64,000 nucleotides of DNA from NCBI RefSeq assembly GCF_000599605.1, contig NZ_KK082668.1, forward strand, positions 24,210 through 88,209, read 5' to 3'. The notes beneath the pieces were generated by a model. That model searched no databases. It was given only the letters and a program-made list of their open reading frames with translations, and was not told where the DNA came from. Of the stretch, positions 1 to 8,587 are shown in pieces (the first letter of the stretch is position 1; every line of letters starts with the position of its first letter). The translations under genes were made by a program, and so were the position numbers. The DNA comes from Prevotella sp. HJM029. GTDB lineage: Bacteria; Bacteroidota; Bacteroidia; Bacteroidales; Bacteroidaceae.

Positions 1-6
1 AATGAA

Positions 7-46
7 AGCCGTTGAGCAAGGTTTTAACCTGCCTAACGGCTTTTTT
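7..46 (+). terminator. Rho-independent terminator of a gene left of the window
   Basis: Stem GCCGTT (8-13) pairs with AACGGC (35-40), with a shorter inner AGG/CCT helix, followed by six T (41-46). The transcript it ends lies outside the window. Confidence 0.7.
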
Positions 47-96
47 CATACCCCATCGTAAGACCCTTTCTACGCCATGCCACAACGATTACTATT

Positions 97-140
97 AAAT
101 CATCACACAATATAGCCCAAATCATCACGCAATATGGGCT
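97..140 (-). repeat. 22-bp degenerate repeat array A (2 units)
   Basis: Two gapless 22-bp units (97-118, 119-140) both begin AAATCATCAC and contain CAATAT; read on the minus strand they match the unit seen in eight other gaps (GGGCTATATTG and AGCCCATATTG, then variable bases, then GATTT). The unit lies in the 300-bp gap upstream of the first gene, whose remaining sequence shows only a promoter. Confidence 0.6.
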
Positions 141-269
141 TAATTGTTGCACGGCTACGGTGCTATGCTAAAACAACTGCCATGAAAGCACATCAGCTAT
201 CTTACATGCTAAAAACAAGAAAAACATAAAAATATTCCGTCTTTTTGTCCAACTCATTCATATTTTCAT

Positions 270-277
270 TATTTTTG
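270..277 (+). promoter_or_regulatory. Bacteroidetes -7 promoter box (TATTTTTG)
   Basis: The sequence matches TAnnTTTG and lies 31 bases before the ATG at 309, so it is placed to drive the two-gene operon 309-1777. Confidence 0.5.
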
Positions 278-308
278 TCCACAGAATCTACACATAAAGC
301 CAAACATA

Positions 309-1028
309 ATGAAAAAGAAGTTATTATTTTTTCTGTTCTTTCTGTTGCCCCTACTGACCTTTTCACAACAAGAAAGGGTTATCATTCCCGTAGATTGGAA
401 GGCAATAGAACAAAATGTTCTGCAGCATCCCGACAGCGTTAAAGGCCTCATCAAACGCCTTTTACTGCCTAAACTCGACACCACGCTCACCATGCCAGAA
501 CGCATTTTAGCCTTTTATGGTCAAACTTATTTTAGCAAGAGTCTTGAATATGACGATGTTAGAAAGATGATGGACACACGTAAAACCAACCCTTCTGCTG
601 CGCTTTCGTGGGCCGATAGAGTGCTAAATATCAACCCTTTTAATACAAAAGCGCTGATAGAGAAAGCTGATTTGTTACTCAAAAAGAAGAAAATAAACCC
701 ACAAGATTCCACAAAACTCGATTCCATTGCACAATATTATATCCATATCGCTATGCGACTTTTCAACACCATTGCCACCACAGGTGATGGAACAAGCGAC
801 CATCCGTTTAGCGTAACCAGCGTGAGTGATGAGTATAATTTCCTTTGTTATTACCTTGATATATGTGAGGTGAAACAACAATCGCTAATTTATGGTGAAA
901 AGAATAAAGCGCCTATGGATGTCCTTTACTTATCAGAGAAGAGTGAATATTGGGATAAACCCGAAATATATTTTGATATAAAGCGTGTGCTTGAATTAGA
1001 AACTGCATCATTAAAAAAGAAAAAATGA
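309..1028 (+). CDS. DUF4919 family exported protein
   Basis: Predicted 239-residue protein with an N-terminal signal peptide (MKKK followed by a hydrophobic run to about residue 19, TFSQQ at the likely cleavage site). The body, with WKAIEQNV near the start and a helical pattern of YGQTYF and ALSWADRVLNINPFNTKA, resembles the tetratricopeptide-like DUF4919 family found mainly in Bacteroidetes; no enzymatic motif is visible and no function is established. The ATG at 309 follows a TAnnTTTG box by 31 bases. Its stop overlaps the start of the next gene (ATGA at 1025-1028), so the two are translationally coupled. Family assignment is by recall of sequence style, function unknown. Confidence 0.7.
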   Translation: MKKKLLFFLFFLLPLLTFSQQERVIIPVDWKAIEQNVLQHPDSVKGLIKRLLLPKLDTTLTMPERILAFYGQTYFSKSLEYDDVRKMMDTRKTNPSAALSWADRVLNINPFNTKALIEKADLLLKKKKINPQDSTKLDSIAQYYIHIAMRLFNTIATTGDGTSDHPFSVTSVSDEYNFLCYYLDICEVKQQSLIYGEKNKAPMDVLYLSEKSEYWDKPEIYFDIKRVLELETASLKKKK

Positions 1029-1777
1029 AAATCGATCAAAAAGAACTTATCAAAGTTTGTATTGTAGTTGTAGCGGGTATTGCTGCTATTATGTGTTGCC
1101 ACCAACTAAGTAATGGTCTCCAATACTTCAAAAAAGGCACTAATAAAATACAAGTTACGGGAATGGCCGAAAAGCAAATTACGAGCGATCTTATCGTTTG
1201 GAACATCACAGTTAACGGCGAAGCGAGTAGTAGAGGCGAAGCTTATAAAGAGTTTAATCAGTCGAGTCGTGCCATCAAACAATATCTCCGTGCTAATAAT
1301 ATCCCTGATTCTGCGATTACAACCAATAGTGTTAGCATTGAAAAATTAACCCGAAGCTTCTATGATTCGCAATCAGAACGCTATATAGAAGTTGATAATG
1401 GCTATCGTGTTACGCAGAATATTTCGGTTAGTTCGCACGATTTAAACACCGTAGAACGCGTTTATCAAAAGATTTCTGAACTCTATAGCCGCGGAATAGA
1501 TTTCAGTAGCAACGACCCACTCTACTACTATACACGCTTAAACGACCTCAAAATGGAACTACTCCACAATGCAAGTCTCGATGCTTACAAGCGAGCTGAG
1601 ACCATAGCTGAGGGATGTAATGCCAAAGTTGGTGCGTTACAATCATCATCTATGGGCGTTTTCCAAATCGTAGGTCTTGATAGTAGTGAAGATTATAGCT
1701 GGGGAGGAACCTTTAATACCAGCGATAAAGAAAAGAGAGCCAGCATCACTATCCGCGCTGTCTATACGCCCCGCTAA
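1025..1777 (+). CDS. SIMPL domain (DUF541) protein
   Basis: Predicted 250-residue protein with one N-terminal membrane segment (about residues 9-28) followed by a SIMPL/DUF541 domain that covers the rest. The typical features are VTGMAEKQITSDLIVWNITVNGEA at the start of the domain, the FNQSSRAIKQYL helix, NNIPDSAITTNSVSIE, and a C-terminal RASITIRAVY strand. SIMPL proteins are periplasmic or outer-membrane-associated oligomers of poorly defined role (BP26/OMP28 in Brucella is one). The ATGA overlap with the DUF4919 gene indicates one operon, so both proteins probably act in the envelope. It ends 85 bases before the tRNA-Gln gene, which has its own promoter. Confidence 0.85.
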   Translation: MKIDQKELIKVCIVVVAGIAAIMCCHQLSNGLQYFKKGTNKIQVTGMAEKQITSDLIVWNITVNGEASSRGEAYKEFNQSSRAIKQYLRANNIPDSAITTNSVSIEKLTRSFYDSQSERYIEVDNGYRVTQNISVSSHDLNTVERVYQKISELYSRGIDFSSNDPLYYYTRLNDLKMELLHNASLDAYKRAETIAEGCNAKVGALQSSSMGVFQIVGLDSSEDYSWGGTFNTSDKEKRASITIRAVYTPR

Positions 1778-1813
1778 GAAAATAGCTTGCAACTATAGAA
1801 AAAATTACAAATA

Positions 1814-1845
1814 TTTGGTAAGCGCATAAAAAAGCGTTACCTTTG
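1814..1845 (+). promoter_or_regulatory. Canonical Bacteroidetes promoter for tRNA-Gln
   Basis: A -33 TTTG (1814-1817) and a -7 TACCTTTG (1838-1845) are separated by 20 bases, the textbook arrangement for Bacteroides primary sigma promoters. The predicted start falls about 10 bases before the tRNA. Confidence 0.75.
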
Positions 1846-1862
1846 CAAAGCTTTTCATTGCT

Positions 1863-1933
1863 TGTCCTATGGTGTAATGGTAGCACTACAGTTTTTGGTT
1901 CTGTCAGTGGTGGTTCGAGTCCGCCTGGGACAA
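1863..1933 (+). tRNA. tRNA-Gln (anticodon TTG)
   Basis: The acceptor stem TGTCCTA (1863-1869) pairs with TGGGACA (1926-1932), followed by discriminator A; the CCA end is not encoded. The D arm contains GGTAGCAC, the T arm is GGTGG-TTCGAGT-CCGCC, and the anticodon loop TTTTGGT carries TTG, which reads CAA (Gln). The anticodon stem has one T-T opposition next to the loop. A canonical promoter precedes it and a strong terminator follows. Confidence 0.9.
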
Positions 1934-1939
1934 CAATCT

Positions 1940-1982
1940 AAAAGCCGTTAAATAGCACTCAATGCTATTTAACGGCTTTTTT
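1940..1982 (+). terminator. Bidirectional terminator, tRNA-Gln / GT9 gene
   Basis: An 18-bp near-perfect stem (1940-1957 with 1963-1980) with loop CTCAA is followed by a T run on the plus strand and, read backwards, by a T-rich stretch. The last codons of the converging glycosyltransferase gene (stop at 1969) lie inside the stem. Confidence 0.85.
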
Positions 1983-3036
1983 CATACTCCTTTCCCTCGG
2001 CTACTATTGCTTTTACGCGCGCAATAATCGCTGCCTCATCTATTAAATCCATACAAGCATAATCACTACGAAAGCATGGTTTATTCCCAAAAATACTGCA
2101 AGGGCGACACGATAAATCTATCTGAATTGCATTTTCCATCTGCTGATGCCATCCCATGAAGCCTGCATAAGGATGGGTTGCACCCCAAATACTCACTACA
2201 GGTGTGTTCACTAACGAAGCAAAGTGCATATTTCCACTATCCATACTCACCATTACATCTAAATGACTCATCAGGATAAGTTCTTCTTTCAGCTCATTTA
2301 ACAGGCGCGAAGCATTCGTAACTTTAGGAACACGCACTGCAAATTCATCTAACTTTTGCAACTCATCTTCACCGCCACCAAACAAAAATATCCGTACATG
2401 TGCATCATCTGCTATCAATTTTTCTACTACACGCTGCATCTTTTCCCAGGGATACATCTTTCCTTTGTGGGCTGCAAAAGGCGCTATGCCTATCCACTTT
2501 TCACCCTCTTCTTTTGCTTTGATACGCGAAAGTAGCACCGAAAAATCTCCACCCTTAGGCGGAAACAGCGATGTAAAATTACTTTTGACAGGATAACCCA
2601 ACTGCTTTAATACCTCAATATAGTTATCAAATGACGTAGGAAGTGGCTTTAAAACCTTATGCTCACGTGCTGTAAGCTGTTGCCTTTCACGCCGATGTTT
2701 GTTGATAGAAGCAACGGGAACACCACTTAATAGAAAGCGATAGCGCAACAATTTAGACCGGAGTACATCATGAAAGTCTGCTACTCCAGAGAATTGTTTT
2801 GCTTGAAGACGTTTCGAAAGCTTACGTAATCCCAACAAACCCTTATACTCATGCTTTAAATCGGCACCCATAAAGCTCACATTGGGTGCTAAGTCTTTTA
2901 AAAAAGCACGTGCAAAAGGCCTACTCAACACCGTGATATGCAACTTAGGATATTGCTTTGCTAAGGCCGAAATAATAGGTACTGTCATCGCAACATCACC
3001 CATTGCCGAGAAGCGTATAATTAAAAGATGTTCCAT
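1969..3036 (-). CDS. Glycosyltransferase family 9 (heptosyltransferase-like)
   Basis: Predicted 355-residue cytoplasmic-face enzyme of the GT9 family, which transfers heptose or related sugars from ADP-activated donors onto lipopolysaccharide core. The N-terminus shows the GT-B entry motif RFSAMGDVAMTVPIISAL and PKLHITVLSRP; the donor-binding half contains WIGIAPFAAHKGKMYPWEKM and the signature SMDSGNMHFASLVNTPVVSIWG near residues 265-285, with a cysteine-containing tail (SCRPCSIFGNKPC) common in this family. It follows the DUF4254 gene on the same strand with a gap of 53 bases, so both probably come from one promoter. The exact acceptor cannot be read from sequence. Confidence 0.88.
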   Translation of the reverse strand: MEHLLIIRFSAMGDVAMTVPIISALAKQYPKLHITVLSRPFARAFLKDLAPNVSFMGADLKHEYKGLLGLRKLSKRLQAKQFSGVADFHDVLRSKLLRYRFLLSGVPVASINKHRRERQQLTAREHKVLKPLPTSFDNYIEVLKQLGYPVKSNFTSLFPPKGGDFSVLLSRIKAKEEGEKWIGIAPFAAHKGKMYPWEKMQRVVEKLIADDAHVRIFLFGGGEDELQKLDEFAVRVPKVTNASRLLNELKEELILMSHLDVMVSMDSGNMHFASLVNTPVVSIWGATHPYAGFMGWHQQMENAIQIDLSCRPCSIFGNKPCFRSDYACMDLIDEAAIIARVKAIVAEGKEYEKSR

Positions 3037-3089
3037 GGAAAGAAAAAATTAAAATATGATGGTTTATAATCTATTGGATTGTTACAATG

Positions 3090-3692
3090 CTATTTTTTAT
3101 AAAGGACAGGGTTGGTGTCAGCATCATTATACATTTTCATTTGCCGATACACCTTCATATAGATTTTCCCTGCTGCTATATCCTCCAACAATTGGTCGAT
3201 GGCAGTGCTTAAATCTTGCTGTTGTTCAAGCAAAATTTGCAATTTAGCCTTGCATTTTGCAACATGTTCTGGCGTAGCATCCTCACGCAATGTTTCTTCC
3301 TTCATGTGATAAATTTTCAATGCTAAAATGCTTAATCTATCAATAGCCCATGCAGGACTTTCAGTGTTCAAACGTGCATTGTCCAGCACATGCACCTCTT
3401 TATATAACGTTCTAAAATAAGAATCAATCTGTTCTACCAAGTCAGTGCGATCCTGATTGCTCTTATCTATTCTGCGTTTCAATGCCAACGCTGCAACAGG
3501 GTCGATGTTAGGATCACGAATAATATCTTCAAAATGCCACTGCACAGTGTCAATCCAGCATTTCAAATACAATCGGTTTTCAATACTTCCTTCCTCAAAT
3601 GGATTCTGAATTGGTGCATCAATATCGTCGTTTACATGATAATCACGAATCACACGATTAAAAATTTCATTGCAATGTTTGGTAAATGACAT
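3090..3692 (-). CDS. DUF4254 protein
   Basis: Predicted 200-residue, mostly helical, soluble protein that matches the Bacteroidetes family DUF4254 (FTKHCNEIFNRVIRDYHVND near the start, NRLYLKCWIDTVQWHFEDIIRDP in the middle, LALKIYHMKEE after it). Function is unknown; the family is often found beside GT9 glycosyltransferases, as here, which suggests a role in lipopolysaccharide or glycolipid assembly (inference from context only). A minus-strand TACTTTTG box sits 27 bases upstream of the ATG and immediately borders the candidate replication origin. Confidence 0.8.
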   Translation of the reverse strand: MSFTKHCNEIFNRVIRDYHVNDDIDAPIQNPFEEGSIENRLYLKCWIDTVQWHFEDIIRDPNIDPVAALALKRRIDKSNQDRTDLVEQIDSYFRTLYKEVHVLDNARLNTESPAWAIDRLSILALKIYHMKEETLREDATPEHVAKCKAKLQILLEQQQDLSTAIDQLLEDIAAGKIYMKVYRQMKMYNDADTNPVLYKK

Positions 3693-3718
3693 ACGATTTT
3701 ATGTTGATTGGTTCATTA

Positions 3719-3726
3719 CAAAAGTA
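3719..3726 (-). promoter_or_regulatory. -7 promoter box for the DUF4254-GT9 operon
   Basis: CAAAAGTA on the plus strand reads TACTTTTG on the minus strand, 27 bases before the ATG at 3692. Confidence 0.55.
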
Positions 3727-4700
3727 ATTATTTTTTCTTAACCCACCAATATTTATACACAATATGTGTGGATAAATCTGTGGAAAAAGTCATCATAACG
3801 CCTGAAAAAAGTATGGCATTACCCACAATTCCCCCATCACTTATTATGGAAAGTGGATATACACAATATTATACACCCTTTATAACGTCAAAATCCACAC
3901 TATTTTTTATTTTTTCTTTATGCACACATTGATATTCTCCATCTTTCAAAGATTTGTGGAAAAGCATACTATCTCATTTTAAATCAATGGAAAGATATAA
4001 AGAGAAAGGTGGATAAAATAGTAAAGATGTGGATTGCATATGGATAAAAAAAATGCCTATCTTTTTATCCACATATCCACATCATTTCTTTTTATTATTC
4101 CTATTTTTTGATTTAAAATATATAGAAAAATAAAAAGAAATAAGCGGCAAAACAAAGTTCTATGTGTTATCGTTTAATTTTACAAAAGGTCTTCTGTATT
4201 TTTCGTCTACAAAAAAATAAAAGATGAGATGTAAATGAGGGCACATACACTGTTTTTTAGAATTCTATTTATAATCAGATAGTTATAAAAAGAATTGTTG
4301 ATTTTGCATTAAAAAAAATATAAGAAAAGGATGATTTATAGTTAGAAAGGGCTTATTTTACTTGTAAAATAAGCTATGATAAAGATGTTTTTAATGCCTA
4401 AAGTAGGCCACTTTGTTGCATCATTCTATAGCAATCATGATATAAAGTCGGTGAGTTCACTTTTTAAAAGCTGTTGACAAGGATAACAGACGCTATTTCA
4501 TCAAGTTGAAAAGGGTAGTTTTTTGATAATTTTTTATGACAATTTATTAGCTATTTATCTTATCTTCTTAGTAGAAAATTTATGGCTATGAAGAAAGATA
4601 AGTTTTCATTACATATAACCAAATGAATAATTGTATCTTTGCAAAGGAATGGGTGTATTCATCAAGCGTTGTTAATGGCTGATGGCATACTAATGGTTTA
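3727..4700. other. Candidate chromosomal replication origin (oriC)
   Basis: This gap of about 1 kb has no credible gene. Between 3753 and 4081 it holds a dense set of DnaA boxes: perfect TTATCCACA at 4065-4073 (+) and 3767-3775 (-); TTATACACA 3753-3761; TTACCCACA 3819-3827; TTATGCACA 3918-3926; TTTTCCACA (-) 3779-3787 and 3955-3963; and one-mismatch copies at 3857, 3869, 4008, 4039 and 4073. Very AT-rich DNA follows (4080-4720), suitable for unwinding. By hand count, bases 1-300 have 39 G and 74 C, whereas 6421-6780 have 63 G and 33 C, so strand skew changes sign across this gap. Adjacent genes point away from it. dnaA is not in view, which is common in Bacteroidetes. Confidence 0.75.
4634..4641 (+). 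promoter_or_regulatory. -7 promoter box for the GH32 gene
   Basis: TATCTTTG lies 91 bases before the ATG at 4732. It is the only good TAnnTTTG match at the gene-proximal end of the origin gap. Confidence 0.5.
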
Positions 4701-4731
4701 AACTTCTATTTTTTGCGTCATTGAATTGATT

Positions 4732-6411
4732 ATGGAGAAATTTTCTGCGAAAAAGTGTTCACTGCAGATACTCAGTAAGCAGCATGTTATGTTGCATGTT
4801 ACACTGACTCATCGCTATTTGTTACTGCCTGTTGAAGAAAATCAAGGTTTAGTGCGCATCAAAGTTATTCAAAATGGAGACGTGAAACAAGTGCTAAATG
4901 TAAAATTAGCCATCCATAACAGTGATTATAGTGTGCCTTTAGCCCTTCAACAGTGGGAGGGAAAGACAGTACTTTTGGATATTGTTTTTTCAGAAAATAC
5001 TTCTGTTCTTAAGTCTATTGAAGACTATGTTTGTTGGGAACTATTGCAATATAGTGAAACATTTGATACTGAAAATCGTGAAAAATTCCGCCCTATTTAT
5101 CACCATACACCTTCTTATGGTTGGATGAATGATCCCAATGGCTTATTTTATAATAAAGGAATTTGGCATCTTTATTATCAATATAATCCCTATGGTTCGC
5201 AATGGGAAAATATGACTTGGGGACATGCTACATCTGAAAATCTTGTGCATTGGCAACATGAGGGCACACCTCTTCTGGCCGATGCCTTAGGAATGATGTT
5301 TAGTGGAAGTGCGGTTGTAGACCATCATAACACAGCTGGTTTTGGTGAAGGTGCAATAGTTGCATTCTATACTGCTGCAGGCGATAATCAAACACAATGT
5401 ATTGCTTTTAGCAATGATGAAGGAAAAACTTTTCAAAAATATAGTGATAATCCCATCATAACAGCGCCAATAGCTGATTTTCGCGACCCACATGTGTTTT
5501 GGAATGAAGACATTCAGCAATGGAATCTAATTTTAGCTGCAGGTAAAGAGATGTTTATCTATACTTCAAAAAATCTTAAAGTGTGGCATTTCGAAAGTTC
5601 ATTTGGTTTTGGATATGATACGGATGACGAAGTTTGGGAATGTCCTGATTTGATGAAGTTACCTATAAAAGGAACAGATAGGTGTGCATGGTTGCTCATT
5701 TGTAATATTAATCCTGGTGGTCCTTTCGGTGGAAGTGCAACCAAGTATTTTGTAGGATCGTTTAATGGATATGAATTTAATTGTGAAAGTAATCTTTTAA
5801 AAAGTAAATGGATGGATTATGGAAAAGATCATTATGCCATGGTTACTTTCGACAATGCGCCTGAACATCGAAGAGTAGGAATAGCGTGGATGAGCAATTG
5901 GGAATATGCAAATGAAGTACCAACGCAACAATTTAGGAGTGCCAACACAGTGCCTCGCGACCTTAGTTTATTTGTTTATGATGGTGAAACTTATGTTTCT
6001 TCAATTCCTTCTGAAGAGCTTTTGCACATGCGAAAGGAGATAGTTGATAGACCAATGCCAGCTTGTGAATTGGTTATAGATATCACTTCACAGCAAGCAG
6101 ACTTGGAGATAGTTCTCCAAAATCATTTGAAAGAGCGGGTCATTATGAAATACAAACCACAGCATGAAACTTTTTCTTTTGATCGAAAGCATAGTGGAAA
6201 TGTTTCATTCCATAGCACTTTTGCAAAAAAAATAGAAGCACCTACATTGGGAAAAATCACTCAATTGCGCATTTTTATAGATAAATGTAGTATAGAAATC
6301 TTTGATGCTGAAGGTAAAATGGTTATGACAAATCTCGTTTTCCCCACCGAAAGTTATGATGAAATGAAGTTGATAGGATTAGCTACATGCACTATTTATA
6401 GATTAGAATGA
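4732..6411 (+). CDS. GH32 beta-fructosidase (sucrose/fructan hydrolase)
   Basis: Predicted 559-residue glycoside hydrolase family 32 enzyme that releases fructose from sucrose, inulin-type or levan-type oligosaccharides. A roughly 115-residue N-terminal extension precedes the five-bladed propeller. The catalytic residues are visible: nucleophile Asp134 in WMNDPNG, transition-state stabiliser Asp252 in FRDPH, and acid/base Glu303 in WECPD. A C-terminal beta-sandwich follows (from about residue 430, ending in IDKCSIEIFDAEG). There is no signal peptide, so it should act in the cytoplasm on imported sugar. I chose ATG 4732 over an in-frame TTG six bases upstream. A fructokinase gene follows 372 bases downstream, giving a short fructose-release and phosphorylation route, although no transporter is adjacent. 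Confidence 0.93.
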   Translation: MEKFSAKKCSLQILSKQHVMLHVTLTHRYLLLPVEENQGLVRIKVIQNGDVKQVLNVKLAIHNSDYSVPLALQQWEGKTVLLDIVFSENTSVLKSIEDYVCWELLQYSETFDTENREKFRPIYHHTPSYGWMNDPNGLFYNKGIWHLYYQYNPYGSQWENMTWGHATSENLVHWQHEGTPLLADALGMMFSGSAVVDHHNTAGFGEGAIVAFYTAAGDNQTQCIAFSNDEGKTFQKYSDNPIITAPIADFRDPHVFWNEDIQQWNLILAAGKEMFIYTSKNLKVWHFESSFGFGYDTDDEVWECPDLMKLPIKGTDRCAWLLICNINPGGPFGGSATKYFVGSFNGYEFNCESNLLKSKWMDYGKDHYAMVTFDNAPEHRRVGIAWMSNWEYANEVPTQQFRSANTVPRDLSLFVYDGETYVSSIPSEELLHMRKEIVDRPMPACELVIDITSQQADLEIVLQNHLKERVIMKYKPQHETFSFDRKHSGNVSFHSTFAKKIEAPTLGKITQLRIFIDKCSIEIFDAEGKMVMTNLVFPTESYDEMKLIGLATCTIYRLE

Positions 6412-6519
6412 AATATAAAGATGAATCCTGACTGGTAGATTAAGGGACTATAGATATCAAAATTTCGCAGATTTTAAAAATGCTGGGCTAAAAAGGAGTT
6501 ATTCTTAGATTTTTTCTAT

Positions 6520-6527
6520 TATCTTTG
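6520..6527 (+). promoter_or_regulatory. -7 promoter box in the GH32-fructokinase gap
   Basis: TATCTTTG lies 256 bases upstream of the fructokinase ATG, implying a long leader. The 372-base gap otherwise shows only AT-rich, G-over-C sequence and a 10-codon frame at 6568; no riboswitch or terminator was recognised. Confidence 0.4.
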
Positions 6528-6783
6528 TACAAACCATTTCACACATTCTTGAAAAGCAAAATAAAATGCGTAGAGCATTGTTGTTGTCCTATTTATGAGA
6601 TAGAAAATAAATAATGGTGATAAAAAATAGCTGTTATGATTATCTTTTAGCATGATAAGTTGCATGTTGATGAATAGATAGAATTGTGTTTTTCATGGAT
6701 GTTTATGATGTAAGTGGATGATTATCAAGATAAAGAAATAAAAAAATAAAAACAAATAAAAACTTAAAAAGGACAAGAAATCA

Positions 6784-7674
6784 ATGGAAAAGAGATTAAT
6801 TGTAGGCATAGGTGAAGTGCTTTGGGATATCCTTCCTGAAGGAGCTAAGATAGGAGGCGCACCTTCTAACTTTGCTTTTCATACCCATCAGTTTGGTTTT
6901 GACGCTATGGCAATTAGTGCATTAGGTAATGATGTGTTAGGTGATCAAACTCGAAAAGAACTTGATGCTGTTGGATTGAAGTATGAAATGCCTATTGTTC
7001 CCTATGCAACGGGCACTGTACAAGTGGAACTTGATGGTGAGGGTGTGCCCACTTATAAGATTAAAGAGAATGTGGCTTGGGACAATATTCCCTTTACACC
7101 CGAGATAGAATCGGCTGCAAAGCAGGCTTGTGCAGTATGTTTTGGTACTTTAGCACAACGTAAACCTGAATCAAGAGTAACCATTCAACAATTCCTTGCA
7201 GCAACATCTGAAGAGTGTTTAAAGATTTTTGATATCAATCTTCGACAGACTTTTTACACCAAAGAAGTGATAAAAGAGTCCTTAAAAGCTTGTGATATTC
7301 TGAAAATTAATGATGAAGAATTAATTACTATCGGTCGTCTTTTTGGTTATCCAGGCTTAGATATAGAGGATAAGTGTTGGCTTATTTTGGGTAAATATAA
7401 CCTAAAAATGTTGATTTTAACATGTGGTGTGAACGGAAGTTATGTGTTTGCACCTGCTATGAAATCATTTGTTGAAACGCCAGTTGTTGATGTTATTGAT
7501 ACAGTTGGTGCTGGAGATAGCTTTACAGCATCCTTTACTGCTGCTATACTCTCAGGAAAATCGATAGAAGAAGCCCATCAATTGGCTGTTGAAGTGAGTG
7601 CTTATGTGTGCACACAAAATGGTGCTATGCCCATTTTACCAAAGCATTTTACAGAAAAATTAGCACAGAAATAA
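6784..7674 (+). CDS. Fructokinase, PfkB family
   Basis: Predicted 296-residue ribokinase/PfkB-family sugar kinase. It has the family's first signature (GEVLWDILPEGAKIGGAPSN, residues about 9-28), a substrate-proximal FDINLRQTFYT segment that fits fructokinases, and the second signature DTVGAGDSFTASF with catalytic base Asp245. Length and the KIGGAPSNFAFHTHQFG sequence agree with bacterial ATP-dependent fructokinases that make fructose 6-phosphate. The position downstream of a cytoplasmic GH32 enzyme supports a role in sucrose or fructan use. The start is preceded by AAAAAGGACAAGAAATCA, an A-rich leader usual for the group. Confidence 0.88.
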   Translation: MEKRLIVGIGEVLWDILPEGAKIGGAPSNFAFHTHQFGFDAMAISALGNDVLGDQTRKELDAVGLKYEMPIVPYATGTVQVELDGEGVPTYKIKENVAWDNIPFTPEIESAAKQACAVCFGTLAQRKPESRVTIQQFLAATSEECLKIFDINLRQTFYTKEVIKESLKACDILKINDEELITIGRLFGYPGLDIEDKCWLILGKYNLKMLILTCGVNGSYVFAPAMKSFVETPVVDVIDTVGAGDSFTASFTAAILSGKSIEEAHQLAVEVSAYVCTQNGAMPILPKHFTEKLAQK

Positions 7675-7789
7675 AAGAAATAAGATTAGTTTGCATAACA
7701 AAAAATTTTATTATTAAGGTTTAATACGGGCAGATTGTGATAATTTGTCCGTATTTTTGAGTTTTAAAGAAGAAAGATGTAAAAGGTAA

Positions 7790-8587
7790 ATGGATAAAAA
7801 TATGATGCAAATAGCAACAAAACCGCATTATGAGTTGTTGGATGGTTTACGAGAAGTAGCAGCACTTTTAGTGGTGTAGTATCATGTTTTTGAAGGTTTT
7901 CAGTTTGCAGGTAATCAGCCTTTTATACGTTTTATCAACCATGGTTATTTGGCAGTTGATTTCTTTTTCATGCTTTCGGGCTTTGTAATAGGGTATGTTT
8001 ATGGCGATAGGTTGGGCAAATCCCTAAGTATAGCAGCATTTTTCAAGCGTCGATTAATTCGTCTTCATCCCATGGTTATTATGGGTTCATTGATAGGTTT
8101 CACCTCTTTTGCTCTCACAGGTTTTGAACGTTGGGATGGAACGCATACCACATTAGTCCTTAGTTTAATAGCCCTTGCTGCAGCATGGCTTATGATTCCG
8201 GCCCTTCCTGGTATGCCTCGCGAGGTAAGAGGCAATGGAGAATTGTTCCCATTGAATGGTCCTTCATGGTCATTATTCTTTGAATACATTGGTAATATAC
8301 TCTATGCGGTGTTCATTCATCGCCTGTCTACACGGCTATTAGCGCTGTTAACAGCACTACTTTCATGTGTATGGGCATGGTTTGCCATTACAAATCAGTC
8401 ACAATATGGATCGATAGGAGTGGGTTGGACATTTGATATGATCAACATGTTGGGTGGAAGTTTGCGCATGCTTTGTCCGTTTACAATAGGCATTTTGTTG
8501 TCACGTGTGTTCAAACCTCATTTCATAAAGGGCATATTTTGGTGGTGCAGTGTCATCCTTTTGTTATTGTTTCATGTGCCTTTCTAG
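7790..8587 (+). pseudogene. Acyltransferase family 3 pseudogene
   Basis: The reading frame from ATG 7790 begins ATKPHYELLDGLREVAALLVV and is interrupted by TAG at 7877-7879, exactly where the family normally has the Trp of VVWYHVFEGF; it then resumes as YHVFEGFQFAGNQ and runs through the membrane segments (LAVDFFFMLSGFVIGYVYG, FFKRRLIRLHP, GPSWSLFFEYIGNILYAV) to 8587. Intact homologues of this integral membrane acyl/acetyltransferase family (OatA/NodX type) have about 350-380 residues; this one stops at about 265, where it runs into the converging kinase gene. A nonsense change plus a 3' deletion therefore seem to have inactivated it. An independent start at 7949 would lack the first membrane helix. 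Confidence 0.8.

Noticed and set aside
7949-8587. Intact 212-residue acyltransferase starting at 7949
   Set aside because: The conserved N-terminal helix and motif lie upstream, in frame, behind an internal stop, so this is the rest of a broken gene.
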